Positions 32,322 through 43,489 of a stretch of DNA of 64,000 bases are shown here, in pieces. The notes under the pieces were generated by a model. That model saw only the letters and a list, made by a program, of their open reading frames with translations, was not told where the DNA came from and ran no database searches. Source of the DNA: Bacteroides sp. (GTDB lineage: Bacteria; Bacteroidota; Bacteroidia; Bacteroidales; Muribaculaceae); NCBI GenBank assembly GCA_014802425.1, contig JAAVCH010000019.1:62001-126000 (forward strand), in the 5' to 3' direction. The stretch's first letter is position 1; each line of letters starts with the position of its first letter. The position numbers and the translations under genes are program-made.

Positions 32322-33227
32322 ATGAGCCAACCCTCAACGCCAATCATACTCAGTCCGGCCGAATTCGCCGACACCGGGCAATGGCGCCTTATAATCTACA
32401 TATCCCATTCGGGCATGACGGCATTGCTGCGCCATGCCTCCGACCCGCAGCGTCCGATCGTCAGGATGTTTGACGCCACATGGCCCCTGCCCGACTCCCC
32501 GGCCGGCGGAGCCTCCTTGCTGAAACGCATCGAGAATACCGTCTACGACCATCCCGGAGTGCTCGACGACTATGCCACCGACATAATAATCGAGTCACCG
32601 CACGCCACATGGGTACCGACGGCGGTGATCGAGTCGGCGGCCGGCGAAGATCCGGAGCAGCAGGTGTTCCACTCCCTTTTTCCGGGTGTGGAGGGCGACA
32701 TCTGCACTGACCGCCTCGGCGACATCACGGCTCTTTATTCCCTCATTCCCGGGCTGGAGGCCTTTCTCGGACGCACTCTCCCCGGCGCCAGGATGCGCCT
32801 GCACTTAGGAGTGCTGGCCGAAGGGGTGCCCGCGATGCTCGGCGACAGGCCGGCTGTGGCCGCGGCATTCCGCGACAATGGATTCGACCTGCTGGCATTC
32901 GGCACCGACGGGCGGATGCTATCCGCCTCGGCCCGCTCAGCCGCCAACGACCCCTGCGCCGACATACTCAAGGCCATGCAGGTGCTGGGGCTGGCGGAAG
33001 GCTCCGCCGACATAATCCTTTGCGGCAACCATCCCTCCCGCGAAGGCTGCCGAATCATGCTGGAGGCACGCGGACTCGCCCCGAAGACACTCGACATTCC
33101 CGGCACGGCCGCGCCGACGTCGCTACCGACAGCCGCCGCCCTGCTGGCATTCCGGCACAGGCCGGCGGCCTCAACCGGACCCGAGCCGGCTGCCGACGCC
33201 ACAGGGAATGACCACAATCAGATTTAA
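32322..33227 (+). CDS. DUF3822 family protein
   Basis: A 301-residue soluble protein matching the Bacteroidota-specific DUF3822 family: early strand WRLIIYISHSGMTALL, then VFHSLFPGVEGDICTDRLG and a second half (FDLLAFGTDGRML, DIILCGNHPSREG) with an actin/ASKHA-like pattern. The function is unknown. It is placed 29 bases upstream of rsmD, an arrangement I recall as common in this phylum, so a link to ribosome or RNA metabolism is possible but unproven. No signal peptide or membrane segment. Confidence 0.8.
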   Translation: MSQPSTPIILSPAEFADTGQWRLIIYISHSGMTALLRHASDPQRPIVRMFDATWPLPDSPAGGASLLKRIENTVYDHPGVLDDYATDIIIESPHATWVPTAVIESAAGEDPEQQVFHSLFPGVEGDICTDRLGDITALYSLIPGLEAFLGRTLPGARMRLHLGVLAEGVPAMLGDRPAVAAAFRDNGFDLLAFGTDGRMLSASARSAANDPCADILKAMQVLGLAEGSADIILCGNHPSREGCRIMLEARGLAPKTLDIPGTAAPTSLPTAAALLAFRHRPAASTGPEPAADATGNDHNQI

Positions 33228-33256
33228 TACGCATCAACGACACAACCCATCCCGCT

Positions 33257-33832
33257 ATGAGAATCATAAGAGGAAAATACGGCCGCCGACGCTTCGAGCC
33301 GCCGAAAAACATCACTGCGCGCCCCACAACCGACTTCGCACGCGAAAACCTCTTCAATGTAATCGAAAACATCGAGGACATCGAAGGAAAGAGCGTCTGC
33401 GACCTCTTCGCCGGCACCGGGGCGATATCCTTTGAATTCCTATCGCGCGGAGCCGCACCCGTGACCGCAGTGGAGATGGCGCAGACCCAGGTGGGTTTCA
33501 TCAACTCCGTGAAGGAACACCTTCAGGACTGCGACCTTCAGGTAATAAGGGGCGATGTCTTCAAGTTCATAGCCGGAGCACGGCGCCCTTACGACATCGT
33601 ATTCGCCGACCCTCCCTACGACCATCCCAGATTCGATGAGATACCGGCCTTGATCCTCGGGTCGCGCCTCGTAGGCCCCGGTACGCTCGTGATAATCGAG
33701 CATTCCGGCAAGCGCGACTTTTCCGCGCTTCAGGGCTTCTTCCAGCGCCGCGAATACGGCAGCGTCAACTTCTCGATGTTCCGCATAACTCCGGAAGACG
33801 AATCCGCCGACCTCCCGGATGCCCCCGAATGA
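33257..33832 (+). CDS. rsmD: 16S rRNA (guanine966-N2)-methyltransferase
   Basis: Methylates G966 of 16S rRNA using S-adenosylmethionine. The 191-residue protein has the family N-terminus MRIIRGKYGRRRFEPP, the SAM-binding loop CDLFAGTGAISFE (about residues 48-60) and the catalytic DPPYDHP motif (about 117-123) typical of N6/N2 methyltransferases. It sits between DUF3822 and ribBA in a tight rightward cluster. Confidence 0.94.
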   Translation: MRIIRGKYGRRRFEPPKNITARPTTDFARENLFNVIENIEDIEGKSVCDLFAGTGAISFEFLSRGAAPVTAVEMAQTQVGFINSVKEHLQDCDLQVIRGDVFKFIAGARRPYDIVFADPPYDHPRFDEIPALILGSRLVGPGTLVIIEHSGKRDFSALQGFFQRREYGSVNFSMFRITPEDESADLPDAPE

Positions 33833-33890
33833 CCCGGCCGCATCCGGCTCCCGATTTCACCGACAAAACCAATAACCCCCATACGAAACC

Positions 33891-35111
33891 ATGGACCAAC
33901 ACCCCATCAAACTCGACTCCATCGAAGAAGCACTTGAAGATTTCCGTGCCGGAAAATTTCTGGTGGTAGTCGACGACGAAGACCGCGAGAACGAGGGCGA
34001 CCTCATCATCGCCGCCGAGAAAATCACGCCTGAAGACGTCAACTTCATGCTCAAGAATGCGCGCGGAGTGCTCTGCGTGCCCCTCACCCTCGCCGCATGC
34101 GACCGCCTCAACCTGCCGCGTCAGGTGAGCGACAACACATCAGTGCTCGGCACTCCATTCACCGTGACCGTCGATAAACTCGATGGATGCTCCACGGGAG
34201 TATCCATCCAGGACCGCGCCAACACCATCCGCCATCTCGCCGACCCCGAGGCCCGGCCCGAGGACTTCGGACGCCCCGGCCACATCAACCCCCTTTACGC
34301 CCAGGACCGCGGCGTGCTCCAGCGCGCCGGCCACACGGAGGCGGCCGTCGATCTGGCGCGTCTCGCCGGACTGCAGCCCTGCGCCGCGCTTATGGAGATA
34401 ATGAGCGACGACGGCTCCATGGCCCGCCTGCCCGAACTCCGTCGCCGCGCCGACGAATGGGGACTGAAACTGATCTCCATCCGCGACCTGATAGCCTACC
34501 GACTGCAGCACGACAACCTGCTCGAAAAAGGTGAAGAGGTCAACATGCCCACCGCCTACGGACATTTCCGCCTCATACCCTTCCGCGACAAGGTGAGCGG
34601 CCTGGAGCACGTGGCCCTCATCAAGGGGGACGTGGCCACCGGGGAGCCCACGCTGGTGCGCGTACACTCATCATGCATGACCGGCGACATCTTCGGCTCC
34701 CGCCGTTGTGAATGCGGCGAGCAGCTGCACCTTGCCATGCAGATGATAGAGAAGGAGGGGCGCGGTGCCATCATATACCTCAATCAGGAAGGACGCGGAA
34801 TAGGCCTCATGGACAAAATCGCCGCCTATAAGCTTCAGGAAGAAGGGTTAGACACAATCGACGCCAACCTCCACCTCGGCCATAAGGCCGACGAACGCGA
34901 CTACGGCGTAGGGGCCGGAATCCTCCATGCGCTCGGCATCAGCAAACTCCGCCTCATGACCAACAATCCCATGAAGCGGGTGGCCCTCCAGGGCTACGGC
35001 ATGGAAATCGTGGAGAACGTTCCCCTCGAAGTGGAGCCCAACAAATACAACGAAGCCTACATGCACACCAAGAAGACCCGTATGGGCCATGACCTGCACA
35101 AGGTGGACTGA
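33891..35111 (+). CDS. ribBA: Bifunctional DHBP synthase / GTP cyclohydrolase II
   Basis: Performs both committed steps of riboflavin synthesis. The N-terminal half (about 1-205) forms 3,4-dihydroxy-2-butanone 4-phosphate and shows [11 protein letters not shown] and [14 protein letters not shown]. The C-terminal half (about 206-406) is GTP cyclohydrolase II, with zinc ligands in [19 protein letters not shown] and the catalytic stretch [19 protein letters not shown]. The 406-residue length is normal for the fusion. No FMN riboswitch is visible in the 58-base gap upstream. A GC hairpin without T-tract (about 35127-35153) follows. Confidence 0.96.
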   Translation: MDQHPIKLDSIEEALEDFRAGKFLVVVDDEDRENEGDLIIAAEKITPEDVNFMLKNARGVLCVPLTLAACDRLNLPRQVSDNTSVLGTPFTVTVDKLDGCSTGVSIQDRANTIRHLADPEARPEDFGRPGHINPLYAQDRGVLQRAGHTEAAVDLARLAGLQPCAALMEIMSDDGSMARLPELRRRADEWGLKLISIRDLIAYRLQHDNLLEKGEEVNMPTAYGHFRLIPFRDKVSGLEHVALIKGDVATGEPTLVRVHSSCMTGDIFGSRRCECGEQLHLAMQMIEKEGRGAIIYLNQEGRGIGLMDKIAAYKLQEEGLDTIDANLHLGHKADERDYGVGAGILHALGISKLRLMTNNPMKRVALQGYGMEIVENVPLEVEPNKYNEAYMHTKKTRMGHDLHKVD

Positions 35112-35191
35112 TCCGTAACGCCGACACGGGGAGGCGTCACGTCGCCTCCCCCATACCCGCTAATCATCCATATTCAACTTAACTCAGCCAC

Positions 35192-38059
35192 ATGAAACTT
35201 TTACCGGTAATCGCACTGACGGCACTGGCGGCAGGCATCGCCGCAGCCGACGCCAAGCGCCCGCTGAACCATGATGACTTCGACGCCTGGCAGGGAGTGC
35301 GCGCCAACGCCATCTCCCGCGGAGGAGAATGGAGCGCATACAGTGTCGTGCCCCAGGAGGGCGACGCAGTGCTAACCCTGCGCGACAACCGCCGCGGAAA
35401 GACCATCGAGATTCCGCGCGGATACAATCCCGCCTTCACGGCCGACGCCAAATGGGCCGTAGCCCTAATAAAGCCTTTCTACGCCGACACACGTAAGGCC
35501 AAAATCGACAAGAAAAAGGATTTCGACCTTCCGCAGGATTCGCTGGCCATAATCGACCTCTCCACAGGCCGCATCGAGAAGATAGCCCGCGTCAACGGGT
35601 TCCGTATCGGTAAGGAAGGGGGCTCGTTCGTGGCATATCAGAGCTGCGACACACTCCACATCAAGCCCTCCGACCTCAACGACACCAAGTCGGGACAGCC
35701 TCTCGTGATACGTTCGCTCACAAGCCCGGCGATGAAAATCGTAAAATGGGTCAAGGACTATGACTTCTCACGCGACGGGCGCCGCCTCGCCCTGACAATG
35801 GCCAAGCCCGCGACTGACTCGGTGGCCACCGACGGAGTGGCCATCGTCAATCTCCCCGACACATCGCTCGTGCTTATCGACCGTGACAAGCGCCACTACG
35901 GACGCCCCGTCTTCAATGACCAGGGGACAGCCCTGGCCTATACCGCCTCCAACGACTCCACCGAGTCAGGCACACGCGCCACTTCCCTCTATTACGCCGA
36001 ACTGACGGGAAGCCCACAGCCGCGTCCGCAGGAATTCAACCTATCCACCACGGAGCGCACCCCCATCAACCTGGCACTCCCCCACTCCGCCGACCCCGAG
36101 GTGCAGGCCCGCCTTGAAGAGGAACGCCGCGAGGCCATCAAGGCTTCCGCCGGAGAGACGCTGGCCCTCAACCAGTACTCACACCCGGAGTTCTCACGCT
36201 CCGGACGCTTCCTTACAATCGGAATCGCTCCCGTAATCGCCCCCGACGACACCACCATCGTGGATTTCGAGCGAGCAAGCCTCGACATCTGGCGCTGGGA
36301 CGCGCCCTACACCATACCGCAGGAAAAGACCAATCTTGAAGCGCTGCGCAAGAGATCGGTGCCGGTGATGATCGACCTGACGGCAGGAGGCTCCTACGAG
36401 ATTCCCACCACCAATATGCTTGCCTCCGTCGAGACGTCGTTCCGCGGTGACTCGGAATGGGTGCTCGTACACGACCCGTCGGCCCATATGGTGCAGCGTC
36501 AGTGGGACTATTACGCTCCTGAGATGCTGGAGATGGTGAACGTCGCCACCGGCGAACGCCGGCAAATAGGCGAAGCCGGCACGGAGAACTCCGTACTCTC
36601 GCCCGACGGCCGCTTCACCGTAATCTACGCCGACCGTGGATTCAAGGCATTCGATTCCAAGACCGGAAAGACCGCCGACATCACCTCCGGCATCCCCTAT
36701 CCGGTATGGGACACCGATGACGACCACCCCATGCCCAAACCCGCCTACGGCATTGCCGGCTGGGGAGAGGGTGACAACCGCGTGCTCATCTACGACCGCC
36801 ACGACATCTGGGCCGTAGACATGACCGGGCAGACCGAACCCGTATGCATAACGGCCGGAGAAGGACGCAAACGCAACCTCAAACTGAGCTACCGCCGGCT
36901 CGACAGCGAATCCAAGACACTGAAGCCGGGTGAACTGATGGTGCTTGACGTGTTCGACTACGCCGACAAGCGCAAGGGTCTGGCCACGATGAATTACGGA
37001 AAGAGCGCCGCGCCCGTAATCCGCGTGCTCGACAAGTACACCATCTCGCAGCTGACCAAGGCCAAGGACGCCGACGTGTTCCTCTGGCAGAAAGCCAACT
37101 TCGAGACGATGCCCGACATATGGACCTCGAATTCCACTGATTTCGCCCGGTCCACGCAGCTCACGCACTCCAATCCCCAGATGAAGGAGATCTCATGGGG
37201 CACGGCGCAGCTTGTGGAATGGTATGCCTACGACGGCAAGAAGTCGCAGGGCGTGCTCTATCTCCCCGAAGGCTTCGACCAGGCGGCTGAGGCATCGGTG
37301 CCGATGCTGTCGGTGTTCTACGAGACAGGATCCGAGGACCTCTATTACCACTACACCATGGAACCCTCCTGGAGCTGGGTCAACTATCCTTTCTACGTCA
37401 GCCGCGGCTATGCCGTGTTCGTGCCCGACATCCACTACTCGGCCGGACTCCCCGGCGAATGCGCCTATAATTACGTATGCTCCGGAGTGGAGGAGATGCT
37501 CAGACGCCATCCGGCCATCGACCCGAAGCGCGTCGGCATCGACGGTCAGTCGTGGGGCGGCTACCAGACGGCCTACCTCGTGACCCGCACCGATATGTTC
37601 GCCTGTGCCGGCAGCGGCGCGCCGGTGGCAAACATGAGCTCGGCCTACGGAGGCATACGCTGGGAATCAGGCGACTCCCGCCAGGGACAGTACGAAATGG
37701 GCCAGAGCCGCATCGGACGCAACCTCTGGGAGGCTCCGGAACTCTACATAGCCAATTCGCCGGTGTTCCACGCCGACCGCGTGACTACACCGTTGCTCAT
37801 CATGCACAATGACGCCGACGGCGCTGTGCCCTGGTATCAGGGAATCGAGATGTTCATGGCTCTGCGCCGCCTCGACAAGCCCGTGTGGATGCTGCAGTAC
37901 AACGGGGAGGCCCACAACATCCGGGCCCGTAAGAACCGCAAGGACATCACACACCGCCTGCAGCAGTTCTTCGACCATTACCTCAAAGGGGACCCGATGC
38001 CCCGCTGGATGCGCGAGGGAATCTCGCCCCTCCGCAAAGGACAGGACATGGGCATGTAA
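35192..38059 (+). CDS. Prolyl oligopeptidase-family serine peptidase (S9), exported
   Basis: A 955-residue S9-family peptidase with a signal peptide (MKLLPVIALTALAAGIAAA). An N-terminal propeller-like region of about 650 residues precedes an alpha/beta-hydrolase domain. The nucleophile elbow DGQSWGGYQT places the catalytic Ser at 787; the acid is in HNDADGAVPWYQG and the His in NGEAHNIRARKNR. It is longer than typical DPP-IV-like enzymes and the propeller is diverged, so the exact specificity is open. Periplasmic peptide degradation is likely. A strong terminator separates it from the convergent helicase gene. Confidence 0.9.
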   Translation: MKLLPVIALTALAAGIAAADAKRPLNHDDFDAWQGVRANAISRGGEWSAYSVVPQEGDAVLTLRDNRRGKTIEIPRGYNPAFTADAKWAVALIKPFYADTRKAKIDKKKDFDLPQDSLAIIDLSTGRIEKIARVNGFRIGKEGGSFVAYQSCDTLHIKPSDLNDTKSGQPLVIRSLTSPAMKIVKWVKDYDFSRDGRRLALTMAKPATDSVATDGVAIVNLPDTSLVLIDRDKRHYGRPVFNDQGTALAYTASNDSTESGTRATSLYYAELTGSPQPRPQEFNLSTTERTPINLALPHSADPEVQARLEEERREAIKASAGETLALNQYSHPEFSRSGRFLTIGIAPVIAPDDTTIVDFERASLDIWRWDAPYTIPQEKTNLEALRKRSVPVMIDLTAGGSYEIPTTNMLASVETSFRGDSEWVLVHDPSAHMVQRQWDYYAPEMLEMVNVATGERRQIGEAGTENSVLSPDGRFTVIYADRGFKAFDSKTGKTADITSGIPYPVWDTDDDHPMPKPAYGIAGWGEGDNRVLIYDRHDIWAVDMTGQTEPVCITAGEGRKRNLKLSYRRLDSESKTLKPGELMVLDVFDYADKRKGLATMNYGKSAAPVIRVLDKYTISQLTKAKDADVFLWQKANFETMPDIWTSNSTDFARSTQLTHSNPQMKEISWGTAQLVEWYAYDGKKSQGVLYLPEGFDQAAEASVPMLSVFYETGSEDLYYHYTMEPSWSWVNYPFYVSRGYAVFVPDIHYSAGLPGECAYNYVCSGVEEMLRRHPAIDPKRVGIDGQSWGGYQTAYLVTRTDMFACAGSGAPVANMSSAYGGIRWESGDSRQGQYEMGQSRIGRNLWEAPELYIANSPVFHADRVTTPLLIMHNDADGAVPWYQGIEMFMALRRLDKPVWMLQYNGEAHNIRARKNRKDITHRLQQFFDHYLKGDPMPRWMREGISPLRKGQDMGM

Positions 38060-38078
38060 CCAAGCTCCGACATAACGC

Positions 38079-38120
38079 AATACAGGCAGGAAGCCGCGGC
38101 TTCCTGCCTGTATTCTTTTT
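38079..38120 (+). terminator. Intrinsic terminator after the S9 peptidase gene
   Basis: A perfect 17-bp stem (AATACAGGCAGGAAGCC with its complement) followed by TCTTTTT. Strong on the plus strand; it may also stop leftward transcription less well. Confidence 0.9.
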
Positions 38121-38162
38121 CCGGCGGCCACGTTCAAGCCGGAGTGGCCGCACGCGCTCCGG

Positions 38163-39551
38163 TCACTCCGCCTCCAGTGTGGGATTTATGAAAAACACTT
38201 TCTGCGTGGCGCGGGTGACGGCCGTGTAGAACCAACGGTAGAAATTCTCATCCAGCCCTTCGGGGTCTATGCCCGACATATCGATATAGACATGGGCCCA
38301 CTGGCCGCCCTGCGCCTTATGGCAGGTGACGCAATAGCCGTACTTCGCCTGCAGGGCATTGTAATAGGGGTCTTCGAGGGTGGACTTTATCCGTTCGCTC
38401 ACCTCGCCGGTCTGCTCGCGCATCACGGTCTGATAAAACCGCTCCATCTCCTGACGGGGAATCGACGGGCCTTCCGTCATGAGCGAGCGGAGCATCACCT
38501 TAGCGCCTATACGCAGTTCCGACCCCGGGAAGAACAGCTCCACATCCGTAAAGAAACGGCCGTACATCTTCTCCGTGCTTCCGACCCACTGCACCTCCGC
38601 CATGTCGCCGTTTGCTATGAATGTCTTCTCCTTATTGAGCTTGCTCCAGTAATAGTCGTTTTTGGAAATCACGAGACGGTCGCCGCGCTGAAGGGGCTCC
38701 TCGGCCATCATCACCTGATTGCGTATGGCCATGTTGTAGCGGTTGGCGCGGGAGTTGGAGCGGGTGATGATGATGGTCTCGTCCTGCCCCACCTCGCTCC
38801 ACGACTCGCTCAGGCGGTCGGCCAGGTCCTGGCTTCCCAGCACCTCCACGTCATCGAAACCGCGTGCGAACAGCTTCGGGCGCATCCCTTCGACCGGAGC
38901 CAGCATCAGCTGTCGCATACGGGTGGCATTGTAAAGGATACCGCTGCGCTCACCCTGACGCATCGGGATGTCGAGCGTGAACTCCCGGGGATACAGCCCC
39001 ATGCGGCGGAGGCGCCCTGCATTCATGGCCGGAGCGTCGCTCTGCCCTACCGGGGGAAGCTGGGCCACATCACCCACCAGTATCACGGCATTCCCCTCCG
39101 AGGAATGGATATGCTTTAGCATCTGGCGGAGCAGCGACTCGCGCGAACCGGGAGTATCGGCTATTAGCGAGGCCTCGTCGATTATGAACACAGTGTCGGA
39201 ATCGGGATTGGGAGCGAGGAAATAGCGGGCGTCGGGAGCGTTGGACTCCGGCCGGAAGATACGCTTGTGGATTGTCGACGCCTTACCGCCGGAGAATCCG
39301 GCCGCCACCTTGGCCGCCCGGCCGGTGGGAGCCAGAGTGACGCTCTTCACCCTGCACTCCCTGAGCGTCCGGACGAGGGCGCCCATGATGGAGGTCTTGC
39401 CCGAGCCGGCATAGCCGTTGAGCAGGAAAATGTCGCGTTTCGTATGGCGGAGCAGATAGTCGGCAATGCTCTCTATCAGGGCCGCCTGCTGAGGCAGAGG
39501 CTCGAAAGGAAGATGGGAGATGATCTTTTCGGAAAGTTCTGACGGATTCAT
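38163..39551 (-). CDS. RecD-like superfamily 1 DNA helicase
   Basis: A 462-residue ATP-dependent helicase of the SF1B (RecD/Dda-like) group. Motifs: Walker A NGYAGSGKTS (about residues 45-54), LAPTGRAAK (motif Ia), FIIDEAS (Walker B), GDVAQLPPVGQ (motif III) and the C-terminal UvrD_C_2-type motif CVTCHKAQGGQWAHVYIDM. It is shorter than RecD2 and has no RecB or RecC neighbour, so it is a stand-alone helicase rather than part of an exonuclease complex. The exact role in DNA repair or replication is not evident. Confidence 0.88.
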   Translation of the reverse strand: MNPSELSEKIISHLPFEPLPQQAALIESIADYLLRHTKRDIFLLNGYAGSGKTSIMGALVRTLRECRVKSVTLAPTGRAAKVAAGFSGGKASTIHKRIFRPESNAPDARYFLAPNPDSDTVFIIDEASLIADTPGSRESLLRQMLKHIHSSEGNAVILVGDVAQLPPVGQSDAPAMNAGRLRRMGLYPREFTLDIPMRQGERSGILYNATRMRQLMLAPVEGMRPKLFARGFDDVEVLGSQDLADRLSESWSEVGQDETIIITRSNSRANRYNMAIRNQVMMAEEPLQRGDRLVISKNDYYWSKLNKEKTFIANGDMAEVQWVGSTEKMYGRFFTDVELFFPGSELRIGAKVMLRSLMTEGPSIPRQEMERFYQTVMREQTGEVSERIKSTLEDPYYNALQAKYGYCVTCHKAQGGQWAHVYIDMSGIDPEGLDENFYRWFYTAVTRATQKVFFINPTLEAE

Positions 39552-39639
39552 AAGGCGAAGATACTTAAAAAAAACTAATACACCGCATACGGGCCCTAAA
39601 AAGGTTAAAAGTCAGGCCGGAGGAATGAAAAAAAATTAG

Positions 39640-39647
39640 TAATTTTG
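39640..39647 (+). promoter_or_regulatory. -7 promoter element of enolase
   Basis: TAATTTTG matches TAnnTTTG and lies about 87 bases before the enolase start, implying an untranslated leader of about 75 bases. No clear TTTG at -33. Confidence 0.5.
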
Positions 39648-39730
39648 TGTTCTAAAGAAGAGGCCATAGTCCGACTTAAGGCAAAGACATAACCCAAAGA
39701 CACTTAAAAGCTTCATAAACATATATTTAG

Positions 39731-41023
<1,293 letters not shown>

Positions 41024-41046
41024 AAGAACGACATTATGAATAAAGG

Positions 41047-41082
41047 TCCGGCCTTTCCCGTAAGGGATGGGCCGGATTTTTT
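41047..41082 (+). terminator. Intrinsic terminator of enolase
   Basis: Stem TCCGGCC...GGCCGGA, extended by TCCC/GGGA around a short loop, followed by a TTTTTT run. Confidence 0.88.
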
Positions 41083-41091
41083 CATGTGGAA

Positions 41092-41123
41092 TTTGCAAAA
41101 CAGATGGATTTTGGCTATATTTG
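41092..41123 (+). promoter_or_regulatory. Promoter of the HAD-family gene
   Basis: TTTG (41092-41095) and TATATTTG (41116-41123), 20 bases apart, form a textbook Bacteroidota promoter immediately after the enolase terminator. Confidence 0.75.
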
Positions 41124-41166
41124 AGGACTCAATTTTTTTCCAAAGCCAACATATACCTTACTGACC

Positions 41167-41874
41167 ATGAGCGACCCGGATTTCAACTACCACGGAAACG
41201 TGGCAGTGTTCGACCTTGACGATACCCTTGTACGTGAGCGCGATTTCTGCCGCTCCGGTTTCCGGGCCATAACCCCGCTGCTCGTGGAGCGCTACGGCAC
41301 GCCGCTGCAGGCGGCCCGCGTCAGGATGGACTCCCACCTGCGCGGGCGCCGCAATTACTTCGGCTGGCTTGAGAGCATCATCGGGGAAGACCCTTCGGAA
41401 TACCTCCGCATCTACCGGGAACACAGGCCGGAGCATCTCAGCATGATTCCGGAAGCCAAGAGTGTAATCGACGTCCTCCACAGGGCCGGAGTGCGCATGG
41501 CGCTCATCACCGACGGACGCTCGCTGACCCAGCGCCGTAAAATAGAGGCCCTCGGACTCCATCATGTAATAGCGCCGGCGGACATCCTGATATCCGAAGA
41601 GACAGGACATGACAAGACGTCGCCCGAGAATTTCGCGGCAATAGTGCGCCGCTATCCCGAGGCCCGGAGATTCCATTACATAGCCGACAATGCCGCGAAA
41701 GACTTCCGGATGCCTAATCTTCTGGGTTGGGTCACGATGCAGGTACCCCCGGACTACGACAACGTGCATCCCGATAAAGAGGCGGCTGACATTTTGTCAA
41801 AACCCACTGTAAAATTGTCAAGCTATTCCCAAATCTTGACCGAATTGGGAGTATCTACTGACAGTCTGGCGTAA
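41167..41874 (+). CDS. HAD-superfamily phosphatase-like hydrolase
   Basis: A 235-residue soluble protein with all haloacid dehalogenase motifs: VFDLDDTLV (nucleophile Asp16, acid Asp18), LITDGRS (motif II), a lysine in HDKTSPENF (motif III) and YIADNAAKDF (motif IV). The inserted cap between motifs I and II is helical, about 75 residues, as in subfamily I phosphatases and phosphoglycolate-phosphatase relatives. The substrate is unknown. It has its own promoter. Its downstream neighbour, asparaginase, also has a separate promoter, so they need not be functionally linked. Confidence 0.85.
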   Translation: MSDPDFNYHGNVAVFDLDDTLVRERDFCRSGFRAITPLLVERYGTPLQAARVRMDSHLRGRRNYFGWLESIIGEDPSEYLRIYREHRPEHLSMIPEAKSVIDVLHRAGVRMALITDGRSLTQRRKIEALGLHHVIAPADILISEETGHDKTSPENFAAIVRRYPEARRFHYIADNAAKDFRMPNLLGWVTMQVPPDYDNVHPDKEAADILSKPTVKLSSYSQILTELGVSTDSLA

Positions 41875-41952
41875 AAGCCCTACGATTATAGCAGTCTTAT
41901 ACCTCATAAACTGGAATAATGAAATAATCCAGAGAAAAAACCTCGGAAAAAA

Positions 41953-41983
41953 TTTGGAGTGTCATAACAAATTGCTACCTTTG
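41953..41983 (+). promoter_or_regulatory. Promoter of asparaginase
   Basis: TTTG (41953-41956) and TACCTTTG (41976-41983), 19 bases apart. Because transcription would start near 41990, the upstream in-frame ATG at 41954 cannot be the start codon; this decides for the ATG at 42026. Confidence 0.75.
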
Positions 41984-42025
41984 CAAAACAAAAATTCAGA
42001 TCTCCTCAGGCAAACACCTACCATC

Positions 42026-43108
42026 ATGACGAGTTATACCTCACCCAAGACAACATTGACGAAGAGTCCCGAGCCTGACAATGGGCGCCCGAGAATCCTC
42101 ATCATATACACCGGCGGCACGATCGGCATGATCGAGAATCCCGATACCAGGGCACTCGAGCCATTCAACATGCGTCATCTGCTCGACAATGTGCCGAAGA
42201 TCAAGCTTCTTGACCTGGAGCTGGAGAGCATGGAATTCGACAATCCCATCGATTCCTCTTCCATGGAGCCCTCTCACTGGCAGGACATAGCAAGGGTCAT
42301 TGAAGCCAACTATAACGATTACGACGGTTTCGTAGTGCTCCACGGCACCGACACCATGGCCTATACAGCCTCCGCGCTCAGCTTCATGCTCGAGAACCTC
42401 GACAAGCCGGTCATCATCACCGGCTCGCAGCTCCCGATAGGCGATGTGCGCACCGACGGCGAAGAGAATCTCATCACAGCCCTCCAGGTGGCATCTGCCC
42501 GCGATTCGGAAGGCCGGCACATGGTGCGCGAGGTGGCCATCCTGTTTGAGGATTATCTTTGGCGCGGCAACCGCAGCACGAAGCACTCCTCCGATAATTT
42601 CAACGCATTCTCGTCCGACAACTATCCGGCTCTGGCCAGCTTCGGACTCGGCATACATTTCAACCGTGAAGCGCTCCTCGCACCCAAGCCTAAAGGGCCC
42701 CTGAAAGTGCATTACGACATCGACACCAATGTAATGGTGATTGACCTTTTCCCCGGAATCCAGGAAAACGTAGTGCGCCACATGATGGAAACTCCCGGCA
42801 TCAAGGGAATCGTGCTTAAGACTTTCGGAGCCGGCAACGGCCCCTCCCACCCCTGGTTCATACGTCTGCTCGAAGAGACCACCAAGCGCGGAGTGGTGAT
42901 CGTGAATGTCACCCAGTGCTCCAACGGCAGCGTGAATCCGGAACTCTACTCCGCCGGCATAGGCATCTCCCGCGCCGGCGTGCTCAGCGGCCGCGACCTG
43001 ACCTCGGAGGCATGCGTCACCAAACTGATGCATCTGCTCGGTTCAGGAGAAAAACTCGACCACATAAAGCACCTTATGTCGACATCCCTCTGCGGAGAAA
43101 TGACATAA
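42026..43108 (+). CDS. ansA: Type I (cytoplasmic) L-asparaginase
   Basis: Hydrolyses L-asparagine to aspartate and ammonia. The 360-residue protein carries the two catalytic threonine motifs: IYTGGTIGMIE near the N-terminus and FVVLHGTDTMAYTASALSFML (quoted in part; Thr-Asp pair near residue 103). Other family stretches are VIITGSQLP and KTFGAGNGPSH. No signal peptide, so the cytoplasmic low-affinity type is likely. The start is chosen from the promoter position. A hairpin with T-run (43281-43310) can end its transcript. Confidence 0.93.
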   Translation: MTSYTSPKTTLTKSPEPDNGRPRILIIYTGGTIGMIENPDTRALEPFNMRHLLDNVPKIKLLDLELESMEFDNPIDSSSMEPSHWQDIARVIEANYNDYDGFVVLHGTDTMAYTASALSFMLENLDKPVIITGSQLPIGDVRTDGEENLITALQVASARDSEGRHMVREVAILFEDYLWRGNRSTKHSSDNFNAFSSDNYPALASFGLGIHFNREALLAPKPKGPLKVHYDIDTNVMVIDLFPGIQENVVRHMMETPGIKGIVLKTFGAGNGPSHPWFIRLLEETTKRGVVIVNVTQCSNGSVNPELYSAGIGISRAGVLSGRDLTSEACVTKLMHLLGSGEKLDHIKHLMSTSLCGEMT

Positions 43109-43280
43109 CCTTTCACTTCCGCATGCCTTTCCTCACAAGGAGAAGCGCCATGCGTCCACAGGAGACACCTGCTTTTCCACCGGAGGGTGGAAAACCGGGA
43201 TTATTGTTCCCCCCAACCCAATCAATCAGTTCTTAATCAAAGAAACTCGTTACGTTTAAGTTAAATATGGTAGAATGCAA

Positions 43281-43310
43281 GTCGGGACGCAGTGATGCGT
43301 CCCGGCTTTT
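43281..43310 (+). terminator. Intrinsic terminator, probably of asparaginase
   Basis: An 11-bp stem GTCGGGACGCA / TGCGTCCCGGC with loop GTGA, followed by TTTT. Confidence 0.8.
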
Positions 43311-43414
43311 CTATCTATCATATTTTTCTCTCTACTTCATACTTATCCTCCATTCTTCACATTCATTCTTATCCTTCATTTTTATCATTGTCCTTCATAC
43401 TTATCATTAACCCT

Positions 43415-43464
43415 AAAAAAGAGAAACCGTGGCAATCAATGGGTCTGTCCATTGGTTGCCACGG
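43415..43464 (-). terminator. Intrinsic terminator of the OPT transporter gene
   Basis: A 16-bp stem (CCGTGGCAATCAATGG at 43427-43442 with 43449-43464, one G-T wobble). Read leftward it is followed by TTTCTCTTTTTT. Confidence 0.88.
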
Positions 43465-43489
43465 AAGCATATCGGGGAAGGGAGACGGA

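Larger units (their letters stand above)
43109..43489. other. Spacer between asparaginase and OPT genes, with three hairpins
   Basis: No gene is supported. It contains a small perfect hairpin TTTTCCACC-GGAG-GGTGGAAAA (43173-43194), the asparaginase terminator (43281-43310) and the terminator of the leftward OPT gene (43415-43464). Between them is a C/T-rich, low-complexity stretch (43311-43410). Confidence 0.6.

Noticed and set aside
33833-33890. FMN riboswitch before ribBA
   Set aside because: The 58-base gap is too short and lacks the conserved RFN-element blocks.
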